From positions 1,550,001-1,614,000 of the forward strand of contig NZ_LT629797.1 of assembly GCF_900106015.1 (NCBI RefSeq): a stretch of DNA of 64,000 nt. Direction: 5' to 3'. A program made the translations under genes and the position numbers. The notes beneath the pieces were generated by a model. The model was not told the DNA's origin, ran no database searches, and was given only the letters and a program-made list of their open reading frames with translations. Origin of the DNA: Pseudomonas sihuiensis (GTDB lineage: Bacteria > Pseudomonadota > Gammaproteobacteria > Pseudomonadales > Pseudomonadaceae). This document shows, piece by piece, positions 21,533 through 31,748 of the stretch. Position 1 is the stretch's first letter. Each line of letters opens with the position of its first letter.

Positions 21533-23178
21533 AACGTCCAGCCCTCCTGCTCGCGCTCTGCGCACCACTGGCCGAGGCCGCGCCACTGACGGCCGAACAA
21601 CAGCCGCTCAACCTGCATGCCATCGGCATGTTCTTCGTCTTCGTCATCGCCACCCTGGCGATCACCTGGTGGGCGGCGCGGCGCACCCGTTCGGCCGCCG
21701 ACTTCTACAGCGCCGGCGGCGGTATCAGCGGCTTTCAGAACGGTCTGGCGATCGCCGGCGACTACATGTCGGCGGCCACCCTGCTGGGCCTGTCCAGCCT
21801 GGTGTTCGCCCGGGGTTACGACGGCTTCGTCTACATCATCGGCTTCTTTGTCGGCTGGCCCATCGTCACCTTCCTCATGGCCGAGCGCCTGCGCAACCTG
21901 GGCCGCTACACCTTCGCCGACATCGTCTCCTACCGGCTGGACCAGACCCGCGTGCGCAGCTTCGCCGCGCTCGGCTCGCTGACCGTGGTGTGCTGCTACC
22001 TGGTGGTGCAGATGGTCGGCGCCGGCCAGTTGATCAAGCTGCTGTTCGGCCTCGACTACAGCACCGCGGTGGTGGTGGTCGGTGCGCTGATGCTGGTCTA
22101 CGTGATTTTCGGCGGCATGCTCGCCACCACCTGGGTGCAGATCACCAAGGCGGTGCTGCTGCTCGGCGGCGGCACCACCCTGGCAGTGCTGGCACTGGCG
22201 CGTTTCGACTTCAGTTTCGAGACGCTGGCCGAGCAGGCCGTGGCCCTGCATGCCAGCGGCGCGCAGATCATGGGCCCCGGCTCCCTGCTGGCCGACCCGA
22301 TCAATGCGGTGTCGCTGTCGCTCGGCCTGGTCTTCGGCATCGCCGGCCTGCCGCACATCCTGATGCGTTTCTTCACCGTGCCCAACGCCCGCGAGGCGCG
22401 ACGCTCGGTGCTGTTCGCCACGCTGTTCATCGGCTTCTTCTTCCTCGTGGTCTGCGCCCTGGGCTACAGCGCCATCGTCATCGTCGGCGGCGACCCGCAG
22501 TACTTCGTCGACGGCAAGCTCGGTGGCGCCCTGATCGGCGGCGGCAACATGGTGGCCATGCACCTGGCCAAGGCGGTGGGCGGCGACCTGTTCCTCGGTT
22601 TCCTCTCCGCCGTGGCCTTCGCCACCATTCTCGCGGTGGTCGCCGGCCTGGCCCTGGCCGGCGCCTCGGCCATCTCCCATGACCTCTACGCCTCGGTGCT
22701 GAAGAAAGGCCGCGCCAACGAGAAGGACGAGATGCGCGTCTCACGCATCGCCACGGTGGCCATCGGTATGGTCGCCATCGGCCTGGGCATTCTCTTCGAG
22801 CAGATGAACATCGCCTTCCTGGTCGGCCTGACCTTCGGCGTGGCCGCCTCGGCCAACTTCCCGGTGCTGATCATGGCCATGTACTGGGACGGCCTGACCA
22901 CCCGTGGTGCGGTCTATGGCGGCCTGGCCGGCCTGATCAGCGCCCTGGCCCTGGTGATCGGCTCGCCCTCGGTGTGGGTCGGCGTGCTGGGCCATGCCGA
23001 GGCGCTGTTCCCCTACGACCAGCCCGCGCTGTTCTCCATGCCGCTGGCCTTCGTCACCATAGTGCTGGTCTCCAAGCTGGACCGCAGCAAGCGTGCCCAG
23101 GCCGAGCGCGCCGCCTACGCCGATCAGTTCGTGCGGGCCCAGACCGGCTTCGGCGCAGCCGCCGCCAGCAGTCACTGA
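21529..23178 (+). CDS. ActP-like sodium:solute symporter for short-chain monocarboxylates
   Basis: A 549-residue SSS-family carrier with a signal-like first segment and about 13 transmembrane helices. Typical SSS parts are [41 protein letters not shown] and [17 protein letters not shown]. ActP carries acetate; the location in front of a short-chain acyl-CoA synthetase and valine genes suggests isobutyrate or propionate as well. That substrate is inference. It starts within the DUF485 stop and is followed by a strong terminator at 23231. Confidence 0.9.
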   Translation: MKRPALLLALCAPLAEAAPLTAEQQPLNLHAIGMFFVFVIATLAITWWAARRTRSAADFYSAGGGISGFQNGLAIAGDYMSAATLLGLSSLVFARGYDGFVYIIGFFVGWPIVTFLMAERLRNLGRYTFADIVSYRLDQTRVRSFAALGSLTVVCCYLVVQMVGAGQLIKLLFGLDYSTAVVVVGALMLVYVIFGGMLATTWVQITKAVLLLGGGTTLAVLALARFDFSFETLAEQAVALHASGAQIMGPGSLLADPINAVSLSLGLVFGIAGLPHILMRFFTVPNAREARRSVLFATLFIGFFFLVVCALGYSAIVIVGGDPQYFVDGKLGGALIGGGNMVAMHLAKAVGGDLFLGFLSAVAFATILAVVAGLALAGASAISHDLYASVLKKGRANEKDEMRVSRIATVAIGMVAIGLGILFEQMNIAFLVGLTFGVAASANFPVLIMAMYWDGLTTRGAVYGGLAGLISALALVIGSPSVWVGVLGHAEALFPYDQPALFSMPLAFVTIVLVSKLDRSKRAQAERAAYADQFVRAQTGFGAAAASSH

Positions 23179-23230
23179 CGCGACCCACGTGGCGCCAACC
23201 CCTGGCGCCTCCCTGGGGCGTTAGGCCCCA

Positions 23231-23263
23231 AGCGCGACCAAGTTCCTTGCGTCGCGCTTTTTT
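23231..23263 (+). terminator. rho-independent terminator after the symporter gene
   Basis: AGCGCGAC (23231-23238) pairs perfectly with GTCGCGCT (23251-23258) and is followed by six T. It isolates the symporter transcript from the acyl-CoA synthetase operon. Confidence 0.85.
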
Positions 23264-23353
23264 ATGCCTGCGTATCAGGTCCTTCCCTTCATCCCCACCG
23301 CCAGGCCGGACCGTCGAGAAGCCATGGGGGACATCGCTGCGCGACATGCAACA

Positions 23354-23413
23354 TTTTTGCATATCGCACCTGAATCCATACGTGTTCTTATCCTAACAAT
23401 GCCTACCTATACT
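23354..23413 (+). promoter_or_regulatory. promoter of the valine/isobutyrate operon, sharing boxes with the symporter promoter
   Basis: TTTTTGCATAT at 23354-23364 and GCCTACCTATACT at 23401-23413 are 47 bases apart, exactly as at 20886-20945, while the DNA between is different. TATACT (23408-23413) is the likely -10. The 415-base gap 23179-23594 also holds the terminator at 23231 and a possible 27-codon reading frame at 23477-23560. Confidence 0.65.
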
Positions 23414-23476
23414 GGACTCACCAGCCTGGTGATAAAACCGGGCCAGTCCCAACAAAAATAAACAAGGGCACTCGCC

Positions 23477-23560
23477 ATGAAACCATCCTCCGCTGCCACC
23501 CTCCTCCCGCCATCGACCGCCCGCATGTGCCTCGTCCATGCCGGCCACCGCGCCGCCTGA
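23477..23560 (+). CDS. possible 27-residue leader peptide
   Basis: An ATG at 23477, preceded by AACAAGGGCACTCGCC, opens a 27-codon frame ending TGA at 23560, just before the acyl-CoA synthetase ATG at 23595. It begins MKPSSAATLLPPSTARM and matches no family I know. It lies in the 5' leader of the proposed operon transcript. It may be chance in GC-rich DNA. Confidence 0.25.
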   Translation: MKPSSAATLLPPSTARMCLVHAGHRAA

Positions 23561-23594
23561 CCGCCCGTACCGCGCCGATCGCAGGAGAACCGCC

Positions 23595-25295
23595 ATGAAC
23601 CGCAACAGCCAACCCTTCGTCGCCGCACGCGACTTCCTCCTGGCCCACCGCACCGACTACGCCACCGCGGTGCGCGACTTCCGCTGGCCGCAGTTGCACC
23701 AGTTCAACTGGGCACTGGACTACTTCGACGCCATGGCCGAGGGCAACCAGGCGCCGGCGCTGTGGATAGTCGAGGAAGACGGCAGCGAGCAGCGCTACAG
23801 CTTCGCCGAACTGGCCGAGCGCTCCAACCGCGTGGCCAACCACCTGCGCGCCCTCGGCGTGCGCCGTGGCGAACGCATGCTGCTGATGCTGGGCAACCAT
23901 ATCGCCCTGTGGGAAACCATGCTCGCCGCCTTCAAGCTCGGCGCCGTGGTGATCCCGGCCACCGCCCTGCTCACCGCCGAGGACCTGCGCGACCGTATCG
24001 ATCGCGGCCAGGTACGCCACCTGGTGGTGGGCAGCGAGCACACCGGCAAGTTCGCCGACCTGGCCGCAGACTGCACGCGCATCTGCGTCGGTGCACCAGT
24101 GGCGGGCTGGACCCCGCACCAGGCCTACGCGGAGCACGCCAGCGCGTTCACTGCCGAGGGCACCACCCTGGCCACCGACCCCATGCTGCTGTACTTCACC
24201 TCCGGCACCACCAGCAAACCGAAGATGGTCCTGCACAGCCACCAGAGCTACCCGGTCGGCCACCTCTCGACCATGTACTGGATCGGCCTGCAGCCGGGCG
24301 ACCTGCACCTGAACATCTCCTCGCCGGGCTGGGCCAAGCACGCCTGGAGCTGTTTCTTCGCGCCGTGGAACGCCGGCGCCTGCATCTTCATCCACAACGT
24401 CGCCCGCTTCAGCGCTCCGGCCCTGCTCGGCGTGCTGGAAAAATACGGCGTCACCAGCCTGTGCGCGCCGCCCACGGTATGGCGCATGCTGATCCAGGAA
24501 GACCTGGCCAGCCTGAAAGGCCGCCTGCGCCTGCGCGAACTGGTGGGCGCCGGCGAGCCGCTCAACCCGGAGATCATCGAGCAGATCCAGCATGCCTGGG
24601 GCCTGTGGTTGCGCGACGGTTTCGGCCAGTCGGAAACCACCGCCCTGGTCGGCAATACCCCCGGCCAGCCGCTCAAACCCGGGTCGATGGGCCGTCCGCT
24701 GCCCGGCTACCGGGTGTGCATGCTCGACCCCGACGGCCAGCCGGCCAGCGACGGCGAGGTGGCCCTGCCGCTGGAGCCCCATCCGCTGGGCCTGATGCTG
24801 TGCTACGAGGACAGCCCGGAGAAGACTGCCGAGGTGATGCGCGGCGGTTACTACCGCACCGGCGACACCGCGTCGGTCGACGCCGACGGCTACGTCACCT
24901 TCGTTGGCCGCGCCGACGACGTGTTCAAGGCCTCCGACTACCGCATCAGCCCCTTCGAGCTGGAGAGCGCACTGATCGAGCACCCGGCAGTGATGGAGGT
25001 GGCGGTCGTGCCGAGCCCGGACCCGGTACGCCTGGCCGTGCCCAAGGCCTTCCTCATCCTCGCCCACGACGAGCCCGGCAGCGCCGCGCTGGCGGAAAAC
25101 ATCCTGGCCTTCGCCCGCGAGCACCTGGCGCCCTACAAGCGGGTGCGCCGCATCGAGTTCGTCACCGAGCTGCCCAAGACCATCTCCGGGAAGATCCGCC
25201 GGGTCGAACTGCGGCAGATGGAAGTGCAGCGCCGCCAGGGCGAACGCGGCGCGCAGGAATACTTCGAAGAAGACTTCCCGCAGCTCAAGGGCTGA
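23595..25295 (+). CDS. AMP-forming acyl-CoA synthetase, short/medium-chain type
   Basis: A 566-residue ANL enzyme. The P-loop [20 protein letters not shown], the [10 protein letters not shown]5 motif, [20 protein letters not shown] and the C-terminal lysine motif [14 protein letters not shown] are present. Sequence style ([13 protein letters not shown] near the N-terminus) fits the medium-chain/butyryl-CoA synthetase group more than long-chain FadD. It should make isobutyryl-CoA or a similar CoA ester in the cytosol, feeding the downstream valine enzymes. ATG 23595 has GGAG seven to ten bases upstream. It is first in an apparent seven-gene operon with the valine enzymes. Confidence 0.9.
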   Translation: MNRNSQPFVAARDFLLAHRTDYATAVRDFRWPQLHQFNWALDYFDAMAEGNQAPALWIVEEDGSEQRYSFAELAERSNRVANHLRALGVRRGERMLLMLGNHIALWETMLAAFKLGAVVIPATALLTAEDLRDRIDRGQVRHLVVGSEHTGKFADLAADCTRICVGAPVAGWTPHQAYAEHASAFTAEGTTLATDPMLLYFTSGTTSKPKMVLHSHQSYPVGHLSTMYWIGLQPGDLHLNISSPGWAKHAWSCFFAPWNAGACIFIHNVARFSAPALLGVLEKYGVTSLCAPPTVWRMLIQEDLASLKGRLRLRELVGAGEPLNPEIIEQIQHAWGLWLRDGFGQSETTALVGNTPGQPLKPGSMGRPLPGYRVCMLDPDGQPASDGEVALPLEPHPLGLMLCYEDSPEKTAEVMRGGYYRTGDTASVDADGYVTFVGRADDVFKASDYRISPFELESALIEHPAVMEVAVVPSPDPVRLAVPKAFLILAHDEPGSAALAENILAFAREHLAPYKRVRRIEFVTELPKTISGKIRRVELRQMEVQRRQGERGAQEYFEEDFPQLKG

Positions 25296-25299
25296 AACC

Positions 25300-25356
25300 G
25301 GGCCGGCACGCCGGCCCTCCGCAAACCACCCCGACCGCTCGGCCGCATCGGCCGAG
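25300..25356 (+). repeat. two intercistronic hairpins before mmsA
   Basis: GGGCCGGC/GCCGGCCC (25300-25317) and CTCGGCC-GCATC-GGCCGAG (25338-25356) are perfect inverted repeats. A similar 10-bp hairpin lies at 26911-26934 after mmsA. None has a T-run, so they more likely stabilise or process the polycistronic mRNA than end it. Confidence 0.5.
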
Positions 25357-25395
25357 GGGACCCACTCGACCTCAAGAAAGCAGGCAGGACCGAAA

Positions 25396-26904
25396 ATGAC
25401 CTCTTCCAGCGTTCCCAGCGTCAAGCTGCTCATCAACGGCGAATTCGTCGAATCCAAGACCACCCAGTGGCGCGACGTGGTCAACCCGGCCACCCAGCAG
25501 GTGCTGGCCCGCGTGCCCTTTGCCACCGCCGCCGAGATGGACGCCGCCGTGGCCGCCGCCAAGGAAGCCTTCAAGACCTGGCGCAAGACCCCGATCGGCG
25601 CCCGCGCGCGGATCTTCCTCAAATACCAGCAACTGATCCGCGACAACATCAAGGAGCTGGCCGCCCTGCTCACCGCCGAACAGGGCAAGACCCTGCCCGA
25701 TGCCGAAGGCGACGTGTTCCGCGGCCTGGAAGTGGTCGAGCATGCCGCCAGCATCGGCACCCTGCAGATGGGCGAGCTGGCCAACAACGTCGCCGGCGGC
25801 GTCGATACCTACACCCTGCTGCAACCCCTGGGCGTATGCGCCGGCATCACCCCGTTCAACTTCCCGGCGATGATCCCGCTGTGGATGTTCCCCATGGCCA
25901 TCGCCTGCGGCAACACCTTCGTGCTCAAGCCGTCCGAGCAGGACCCGCTGGTGACCATGCGCCTGGTCGAACTGGCCCTGGAGGCCGGCGTGCCCAAGGG
26001 CGTGCTCAACGTCATCCATGGCGGTGTCGATGCGGTGAACCTGCTGTGCGACCACCCGGACATCAAGGCGGTGTCCTTCGTCGGTTCGACCCAGGTCGGC
26101 ACCCACGTCTACAACCGCGCCAGCCAGAACGGCAAGCGCGCACAGTGCATGATGGGGGCGAAGAACCACGCCATCGTGCTGCCCGACGCCAACAAGCAGC
26201 AGACCCTCAACAACCTGCTCGGCGCCTCCTTCGGCGCCGCCGGCCAGCGCTGCATGGCCCTGCCGGTGGTGATCCTGGTCGGCGAGGCGCAGGCCTGGCT
26301 GCCCGAGCTGATCGAACGCACCAAGACCCTCAAGGTGAATGCCGGCACCGAGCCGGGCACCGATATCGGCCCGGTGATTTCCTGCGCCGCCCTGGAGCGC
26401 ATCACCGGCCTGATCGCCAAGGGCGTCGAGGAAGGCGCCAAGCTGGAACTGGACGGTCGCAACCCGCACGTGCCGGGCTATCAGGACGGCAACTTCGTCG
26501 GCCCGACCATCTTCTCCGGAGTCACCGCGCAGATGACCGTGTACCGCGAGGAAATCTTCGGCCCGGTGCTGTGCGTGATGCAGGCCGCCAGCCTGCAGGA
26601 GGCGATCGACATCATCAACGCCAACCCGAACGGCAACGGCACCGCCCTGTTTACCCGCTCCGGCGCCGCCGCGCGGCACTTCCAGGAAGAGATCGACGTC
26701 GGCCAGGTGGGCATCAACGTGCCGATCCCGGTGCCGGTGCCGCTGTTCTCCTTCTCCGGCTCGCGCGCCTCCAAGCTCGGCGACCTGGGCCCCTACGGCA
26801 AGCAGGTGGTGACCTTCTACACCCAGACCAAGACCGTCACCCAGCGCTGGTTCGACGAGGATGCCGACGGCGGTGCGGTGAACACCACCATCACCCTGAA
26901 ATGA
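25396..26904 (+). CDS. mmsA: CoA-acylating methylmalonate-semialdehyde dehydrogenase
   Basis: A 502-residue ALDH-superfamily enzyme converting methylmalonate semialdehyde to propionyl-CoA with NAD and CoA. The catalytic Cys286 is in [10 protein letters not shown], and the MmsA-type blocks [20 protein letters not shown] and [14 protein letters not shown] are present. The latter replaces the usual ALDH loop and is diagnostic for CoA-acylating members. It is the terminal step of valine breakdown and sits second in the operon, with mmsB two genes later. Confidence 0.95.
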   Translation: MTSSSVPSVKLLINGEFVESKTTQWRDVVNPATQQVLARVPFATAAEMDAAVAAAKEAFKTWRKTPIGARARIFLKYQQLIRDNIKELAALLTAEQGKTLPDAEGDVFRGLEVVEHAASIGTLQMGELANNVAGGVDTYTLLQPLGVCAGITPFNFPAMIPLWMFPMAIACGNTFVLKPSEQDPLVTMRLVELALEAGVPKGVLNVIHGGVDAVNLLCDHPDIKAVSFVGSTQVGTHVYNRASQNGKRAQCMMGAKNHAIVLPDANKQQTLNNLLGASFGAAGQRCMALPVVILVGEAQAWLPELIERTKTLKVNAGTEPGTDIGPVISCAALERITGLIAKGVEEGAKLELDGRNPHVPGYQDGNFVGPTIFSGVTAQMTVYREEIFGPVLCVMQAASLQEAIDIINANPNGNGTALFTRSGAAARHFQEEIDVGQVGINVPIPVPVPLFSFSGSRASKLGDLGPYGKQVVTFYTQTKTVTQRWFDEDADGGAVNTTITLK

Positions 26905-26910
26905 CCACCC

Positions 26911-26934
26911 GGGCCGGCGCCCGCGCGCCGGCCC
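26911..26934 (+). repeat. intercistronic hairpin between mmsA and the enoyl-CoA hydratase gene
   Basis: GGGCCGGCGC (26911-26920), CCGC, GCGCCGGCCC (26925-26934) is a perfect 10-bp stem with a four-base loop. It starts seven bases after the mmsA stop and has no T-run. Confidence 0.5.
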
Positions 26935-26950
26935 CGCCAGGAACACGCCG

Positions 26951-27724
26951 ATGAACTACGAAACCCTGCTGGTCGAGGTGCGCGAGCGCGTCGGCCTGAT
27001 CACCCTCAACCGGCCGCAGGCGCTCAACGCGCTGAACAGCCAGCTGATCGCAGAACTGAACCAGGCCCTCGACCGCCTGGAGGCCGACCCGGAGGTCGGC
27101 TGCCTGGTCGTCACCGGCTCGGCCAAGGCCTTCGCCGCCGGCGCCGACATCAAGGAAATGGCCGACAAGGGCTTCCCGCAGATCTACCTGGACGATTTCT
27201 TCGCCGCCGCCGACCGCATCGCCGCGCGGCGCAAGCCGATCATCGCCGCGGTGGCCGGCTACGCCCTGGGCGGCGGCTGCGAACTGGCGCTGATGTGCGA
27301 CTTCATCTACGCCGCCGACAACGCCCGCTTCGGCCTGCCGGAGCTGAGCCTGGGGGTGATCCCCGGCATCGGCGGCACCCAGCGTCTGACCCGCGCGCTG
27401 GGCAAGGCCAAGGCCATGGAGCTGTGCCTGACCGGCCGCCAGCTGCATGCCGAAGAGGCCGAGCGCGCCGGCCTGGTGGCCCGCGTGCTGCCGGCCGCCG
27501 AGCTGCTGGAACGCACCCTGGAAGCGGCCCGCGGCATCGCCGGCAAATCGCTGCCGGCGGCGATGATGATCAAGGAATGCGTCAACCGCGCCGAGGAGAT
27601 CGGCCTGGCCGAAGGCGTGCGTTTCGAGCGCCGCCTGTTCCACTCGCTGTTCGCCAGTCACGACCAGAAGGAAGGCATGCAGGCCTTCGTCGCCAAGCGT
27701 GCGCCGAACTTCCGCCATCACTGA
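26951..27724 (+). CDS. enoyl-CoA hydratase, probably methacrylyl-CoA hydratase
   Basis: A 257-residue crotonase-fold enzyme with both catalytic-type glutamate regions ([14 protein letters not shown] and [20 protein letters not shown]) and the oxyanion-hole segment [11 protein letters not shown]. It hydrates 2-enoyl-CoA to 3-hydroxyacyl-CoA. Its place between mmsA and mmsB suggests it acts on methacrylyl-CoA in valine breakdown. The family is broad, so a general short-chain hydratase remains possible. Confidence 0.9.
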   Translation: MNYETLLVEVRERVGLITLNRPQALNALNSQLIAELNQALDRLEADPEVGCLVVTGSAKAFAAGADIKEMADKGFPQIYLDDFFAAADRIAARRKPIIAAVAGYALGGGCELALMCDFIYAADNARFGLPELSLGVIPGIGGTQRLTRALGKAKAMELCLTGRQLHAEEAERAGLVARVLPAAELLERTLEAARGIAGKSLPAAMMIKECVNRAEEIGLAEGVRFERRLFHSLFASHDQKEGMQAFVAKRAPNFRHH

Positions 27725-27760
27725 ATCGCTGCCGCCACCCTCATCTACGGAGTATCCACC

Positions 27761-28651
27761 ATGCATATCGGATTTCTCGGCCTCGGCAACATGGGCGCCC
27801 CCATGGCCCGCAACCTGCTCAAGGCCGGCCACAGCCTGACCGTCTTCGACCCCTTCACCCAGGCGGTCGCCGCGCTGGTGGAGGCCGGCGCCAGCGCCGC
27901 CGCCTCGCCCACCGCGGTGGCCAAGGCGGGGGTCGAGGTGATCGTCACCATGCTGCCGACCGCCGCCCACGTGAAACAGGTCTACCTGGGCAAGGACGGC
28001 CTGCTGGCCCATGTCGGCCAGGGCGTGTTGCTGATCGACAGCTCCACCATCGACCCGCTGAGCGCCCGCGAGGTGGCGACCCTGGCCACCGCCCAGGGCA
28101 ATCCCATGCTCGATGCACCGGTTTCCGGCGGCACCGGCGGCGCCGCCGCCGGTACCCTGACCTTCATGGTCGGCGGCTCGGTCAGCGTGTTCGACCAGGC
28201 CTTGCCGATCCTCTCGGCCATGGGCAAGAACGTGGTGCACTGCGGCAGCGCCGGCAACGGCCAGGTGGCCAAGATCGCCAACAACATGCTGCTGGGCATC
28301 TCCATGGTCGGCGTCGCCGAAGCCATGGCACTGGGCGTGGCCCTGGGCATGGACGCCAAGGTGCTGGCCGGCATCATCAACACCTCCAGCGGTCGTTGCT
28401 GGAGCTCTGAGGTGTACAACCCCTTCCCCGGCGTGCTGGACAACGTGCCCGCCGCACGCGGCTACAGCGGTGGCTTCGGCAGCGACCTGATGCTCAAGGA
28501 CCTCGGCCTGGCCACCGATGCCGCACGCCACGCGCGCCAGCCGGTGCCGCTCGGCGCCACCGCCCAGCAGCTGTACCAAACCTTCAGCCTGCAGGGCCAT
28601 GGCGGCCTGGACTTCTCCGCGATCATCAACCTGTTCCGTCGGGAAGCCTGA
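27761..28651 (+). CDS. mmsB: 3-hydroxyisobutyrate dehydrogenase
   Basis: A 296-residue beta-hydroxyacid dehydrogenase. It has the N-terminal GFLGLGNMGAPMARNLLKAG NAD-binding motif, the substrate loop DAPVSGGTGGAAAGTLTFM and the catalytic lysine region GQVAKIANNMLLG. It oxidises free 3-hydroxyisobutyrate to methylmalonate semialdehyde, the substrate of MmsA. The stop is two bases before the next ATG, so translation is probably coupled. Confidence 0.95.
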   Translation: MHIGFLGLGNMGAPMARNLLKAGHSLTVFDPFTQAVAALVEAGASAAASPTAVAKAGVEVIVTMLPTAAHVKQVYLGKDGLLAHVGQGVLLIDSSTIDPLSAREVATLATAQGNPMLDAPVSGGTGGAAAGTLTFMVGGSVSVFDQALPILSAMGKNVVHCGSAGNGQVAKIANNMLLGISMVGVAEAMALGVALGMDAKVLAGIINTSSGRCWSSEVYNPFPGVLDNVPAARGYSGGFGSDLMLKDLGLATDAARHARQPVPLGATAQQLYQTFSLQGHGGLDFSAIINLFRREA

Positions 28652-28653
28652 AC

Positions 28654-29739
28654 ATGAGCCAGGAGCAAGCGGTACTGGCCGAGGTGCGCAACGGCATCGG
28701 CCATCTGACGCTGAACCGCCCCGAGGGCCTCAACGCCCTCGACCTGCCCATGGTGCGCCTGCTCTGCCGCCACCTGTGGGCCTGGGAGCAGGACCCGGCG
28801 ATAGTCGCCGTGGTCCTGCGTGCCGCCGGCGGCAAGGCCTTCTGCGCTGGCGGCGACATCCGCATGCTGTACGAGAGCCAGCGCGCCGGCGACAACCAGA
28901 ACGTGCTATTCCTCGAAGAGGAATACGCCCTCGACGAATACCTGCACGGCTACGCCAAGCCGGTACTGGCGCTGATGGACGGCTACGTGCTCGGCGGCGG
29001 CATGGGCCTGGCCCAGGCCGCCTCATTGCGGGTGATCACCGAGCGCACGCGGATGGGCATGCCCGAGGTCGGCATCGGTTTCTTCCCCGATGTCGGCGGC
29101 AGCTACTTCCTGCCACGCCTGCCGGGCGAGCTGGGCGTGTACCTGGGTGTCACCGGCGTGCAGGTGCGCGCCGCCGACGCGCTCTACGCCGGCCTGGCCG
29201 ACTACTGCCTGGCCAGCGAGCGGCTTACCGAACTGGACACCCGTCTCGACCAGCTGCAGTGGAGCGCCTCGCCCCGCGAGGATCTGCGCGCACTGCTCGC
29301 CGAGCTGGCCACCGTGCGCATCCCCGGCTCCGAGCTGAAGGCCCTGCGCCCGGCGATCGACCAGCATTTCGCCCAACCCGACCTGCTGGCGATTCGCGAC
29401 GCGCTGCACCGCGAGAATCGCCCGGAGCTGCGCGACTGGGCCGAGGAAACCCTGCGCGTACTCGACAGCCGCTCACCGCTGGCGATGGCGGTGACCCTGG
29501 AGCTGCTGCGCCGCGGTCGCTACCTGAGCCTGGCCGACTGCTTCGCCCTGGAGCTGCACCTGGACTATCAGTGGTTCGCCAAGGGCGACCTGATGGAGGG
29601 CGTGCGCGCCCTGATCATCGACAAGGACAAGCAACCGCGCTGGAACCCGCCCACCCTGGATGAACTGGCGCCGGCGCGGGTGCAGGCCTTCTTCAACGGC
29701 TTCCGCCCGGCCTCCGGCAAGCCCCTTCGCACCGCCTGA
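28654..29739 (+). CDS. 3-hydroxyisobutyryl-CoA hydrolase
   Basis: A 361-residue crotonase-superfamily protein, about 100 residues longer than ordinary hydratases and with the extended C-terminal domain of HIBCH-type hydrolases. Markers are AFCAGGDIRMLYES, GYVLGGGMGLAQAASLR and MPEVGIGFFPDVGGSYFLPR. The FFPDVGGSYFL segment is characteristic. It releases 3-hydroxyisobutyrate from CoA so that MmsB can act. It is placed exactly between mmsB and the acyl-CoA dehydrogenase in the operon. Confidence 0.92.
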   Translation: MSQEQAVLAEVRNGIGHLTLNRPEGLNALDLPMVRLLCRHLWAWEQDPAIVAVVLRAAGGKAFCAGGDIRMLYESQRAGDNQNVLFLEEEYALDEYLHGYAKPVLALMDGYVLGGGMGLAQAASLRVITERTRMGMPEVGIGFFPDVGGSYFLPRLPGELGVYLGVTGVQVRAADALYAGLADYCLASERLTELDTRLDQLQWSASPREDLRALLAELATVRIPGSELKALRPAIDQHFAQPDLLAIRDALHRENRPELRDWAEETLRVLDSRSPLAMAVTLELLRRGRYLSLADCFALELHLDYQWFAKGDLMEGVRALIIDKDKQPRWNPPTLDELAPARVQAFFNGFRPASGKPLRTA

Positions 29740-29751
29740 GCGCAGGAGAAC

Positions 29752-30906
29752 ATGATGAACGATCTGCAACTGACCGAAGAACAACGCATGATCCGCGACA
29801 TGGCGCGCGACTTCGCCCGCAGCGAGGTGGCGCCGCACGCCCAGGCCTGGGAGCAGGCCGGCTGGATCGACGACGCCGTGGTGGCGCAGATGGGCGCGCT
29901 GGGTCTGCTCGGCATGGTGGTGCCGGACGCCTGGGGCGGCAGCTACACCGACTATGTGGCCTATGCCCTGGCCGTGGAGGAAATCTCCGCCGGCGACGGC
30001 GCCCTCGGCGCGCTGATGAGCATCCACAACTCGGTGGGCTGCGGGCCGCTGCTCAAGTACGGCAGCGCGGCCCAGCAGGACGCCTGGCTGCCGGCGCTGG
30101 CCAGCGGCCAGGCCATCGGCTGCTTCTGCCTGACCGAACCGCAGGCCGGCTCCGAAGCCAACAACCTGCGTACCCAGGCGTTGCTGCAGGACGGTCACTG
30201 GGTGCTCAACGGCGCCAAGCAGTTCGTCAGCAACGGCAAGCGTGCGCAGCTGGCCATCGTCTTCGCGGTGACCGATCCTGCGCTGGGCAAAAAGGGCCTG
30301 TCGGCCTTTCTGGTGCCGACCGACACGCCCGGCTTCGTGGTCGAGCGCAGCGAGCACAAGATGGGCATCAAGGCCTCGGACACCTGCGCGGTGACCCTGC
30401 AGGACTGCCGCATTCCGCAAGACAACCTGCTCGGCGAGCGCGGCAAGGGCCTGGCCATCGCCCTGGCCAACCTCGAGGGCGGGCGCATCGGCATTGCCGC
30501 CCAGGCCCTGGGGATCGCCCGCGCGGCCTTCGAGGCGGCGCTGGGCTACTCGCGCGAGCGCGTGCAGTTCGGCAAGCCGATCGCCGAGCACCAGAGCGTG
30601 GCCAACCTGCTGGCCGACATGCACACCCGGCTCAACGCCGCGCGCCTGCTGATCCTGCATGCCGCGCAGCTGAAGAGCGCCGGCCTGAGCTGCCTGTCGG
30701 AGGCCTCGCAGGCCAAGCTGTTCGCCTCGGAAATGGCCGAATGGGTGTGTTCCAAGGCCATCCAGATCCACGGCGGCTACGGCTACCTGGAGGACTTCCC
30801 GGTGGAGAAGTACTACCGCGACGCACGCATCACCCAGATCTACGAGGGTTCCAGCGAGATCCAGCGGCTGCTGATCGCCCGCGAGCTGGCGCACTACCCG
30901 CTCTGA
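29752..30906 (+). CDS. acyl-CoA dehydrogenase, probably isobutyryl-CoA dehydrogenase
   Basis: A 384-residue ACAD with the standard parts: [58 protein letters not shown] and [18 protein letters not shown]. It makes methacrylyl-CoA from isobutyryl-CoA if the operon context is right; other short branched substrates are possible. GGAGAAC lies just before the ATG; a second ATG follows at once. This ends the valine operon. A short GC inverted repeat (30913-30933) follows without a T-run. Confidence 0.9.
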   Translation: MMNDLQLTEEQRMIRDMARDFARSEVAPHAQAWEQAGWIDDAVVAQMGALGLLGMVVPDAWGGSYTDYVAYALAVEEISAGDGALGALMSIHNSVGCGPLLKYGSAAQQDAWLPALASGQAIGCFCLTEPQAGSEANNLRTQALLQDGHWVLNGAKQFVSNGKRAQLAIVFAVTDPALGKKGLSAFLVPTDTPGFVVERSEHKMGIKASDTCAVTLQDCRIPQDNLLGERGKGLAIALANLEGGRIGIAAQALGIARAAFEAALGYSRERVQFGKPIAEHQSVANLLADMHTRLNAARLLILHAAQLKSAGLSCLSEASQAKLFASEMAEWVCSKAIQIHGGYGYLEDFPVEKYYRDARITQIYEGSSEIQRLLIARELAHYPL

Positions 30907-30979
30907 CGCAACGGCGGGCGCCACGCACCCGCCCTTCTGCCGAGCCTGCTGCGGAGTTGTCCGTGCTCGCCCTGCAACC

Positions 30980-31117
30980 GGCGAGGCGCTGCGCAATCTC
31001 GGCGACCTCGCTACATCCATCGCCAGCACTACCCTGGAGCAAGCCCACGTGAGCGAAGATATCAACCAGAAGGTCACCCAGGCCGAGGACAGCGCCCCGG
31101 AGCAGTTCCGTGTCTAG
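30980..31117 (+). pseudogene. remnant of a methyl-accepting chemotaxis protein 3' end
   Basis: The frame ending with TAG at 31115-31117 reads GEALRNLGDLATSIASTT then LEQAHVSEDINQKVTQAEDSA. This resembles the end of the MCP signalling domain, where the family pattern is roughly QIASATEEQSxVSEEINRN. No HAMP, hairpin tip or start codon lies upstream, where the end of the acyl-CoA dehydrogenase gene begins. I read it as about 45 residues of a deleted chemoreceptor gene. The stop overlaps the GTG start of the TetR gene by eight bases. Confidence 0.55.
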
Positions 31118-31733
31118 CCCGGTGGCACGCCCGGCGCCGCGCAGCAAGGCCGGAATACGCTATCAGGATGCCCAGCGTGCGGCGCTGGAGCTGTTCGCCG
31201 AGCGTGGTTTCAGTCGCGTCGGCATGCGCGACCTGGCCGCCCACATGGGTATTGCCGCCGGCTCGCTGTACAACCATATCGAGAGCAAGGAGGCGCTGCT
31301 GTTCGAGTTCATTGAGGAGTTCTACAGCGCCCTGACGCTGGGCGCCGAACAACTGCTCAAGAGCCAGCCCGACGCCAGGAGTCGGCTGCGCGCGCTGCTC
31401 GAACGCCACCTGCAGTTGCACCAGAGCATGCCCCTGCACTTTCGCCTGGCCGAATACGAGCTGTGCTGCCTGCCGCCCGAGCCGCTGGAGCAGATCCTCG
31501 AGCTGCGCGAGCGCTACGAACAGCACTGGCTGCAGGCAGTGGCGCAGCTGTGCGGCCAGACGCCCGACGCTGTCCGTCGCGGTGCGGTACGGGCCATCGT
31601 CTCGCTGCTCAACCAACTGCCGGCCTGGACCCAGGCTGCCTGCGACGAGCCCGCCAGCCGCCTGCGCCTGCAGCAGGAGATGGTCCTGGGCGCGCTGGCT
31701 GGCGCGCTCGGCATGGCCGTTCACGCCTTCTGA
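31110..31733 (+). CDS. TetR-family transcriptional regulator
   Basis: A 207-residue protein from GTG 31110. The N-terminal helix-turn-helix is typical (ALELFAERGFSRVGMRDLAA, then MGIAAGSLYNHIESKEALL), followed by a helical ligand domain (TetR_C type). It lies between the valine operon and liuR, on the same strand as both. It may repress one of them; no clear operator palindrome was found at its own start. A role linked to acyl-CoA metabolism is inference from position. Confidence 0.88.
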   Translation: MSSPVARPAPRSKAGIRYQDAQRAALELFAERGFSRVGMRDLAAHMGIAAGSLYNHIESKEALLFEFIEEFYSALTLGAEQLLKSQPDARSRLRALLERHLQLHQSMPLHFRLAEYELCCLPPEPLEQILELRERYEQHWLQAVAQLCGQTPDAVRRGAVRAIVSLLNQLPAWTQAACDEPASRLRLQQEMVLGALAGALGMAVHAF

Positions 31734-31748
31734 CGGCATCGTCCGCAC

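Noticed and set aside
23418..25787. 789-codon open frame on the minus strand
   Set aside because: It is the antisense of the acyl-CoA synthetase and mmsA, whose plus-strand products have full family motifs. Long antisense frames are expected at this GC content.
25372..28600. 524- and 569-codon minus-strand frames across mmsA-mmsB
   Set aside because: They are shadows of the valine operon genes on the other strand, with composition typical of antisense reading.
31110..31733. TetR gene as regulator of the liu operon
   Set aside because: Position alone suggests it, but liuR with its own palindrome lies between it and liuA, so I left the target open.
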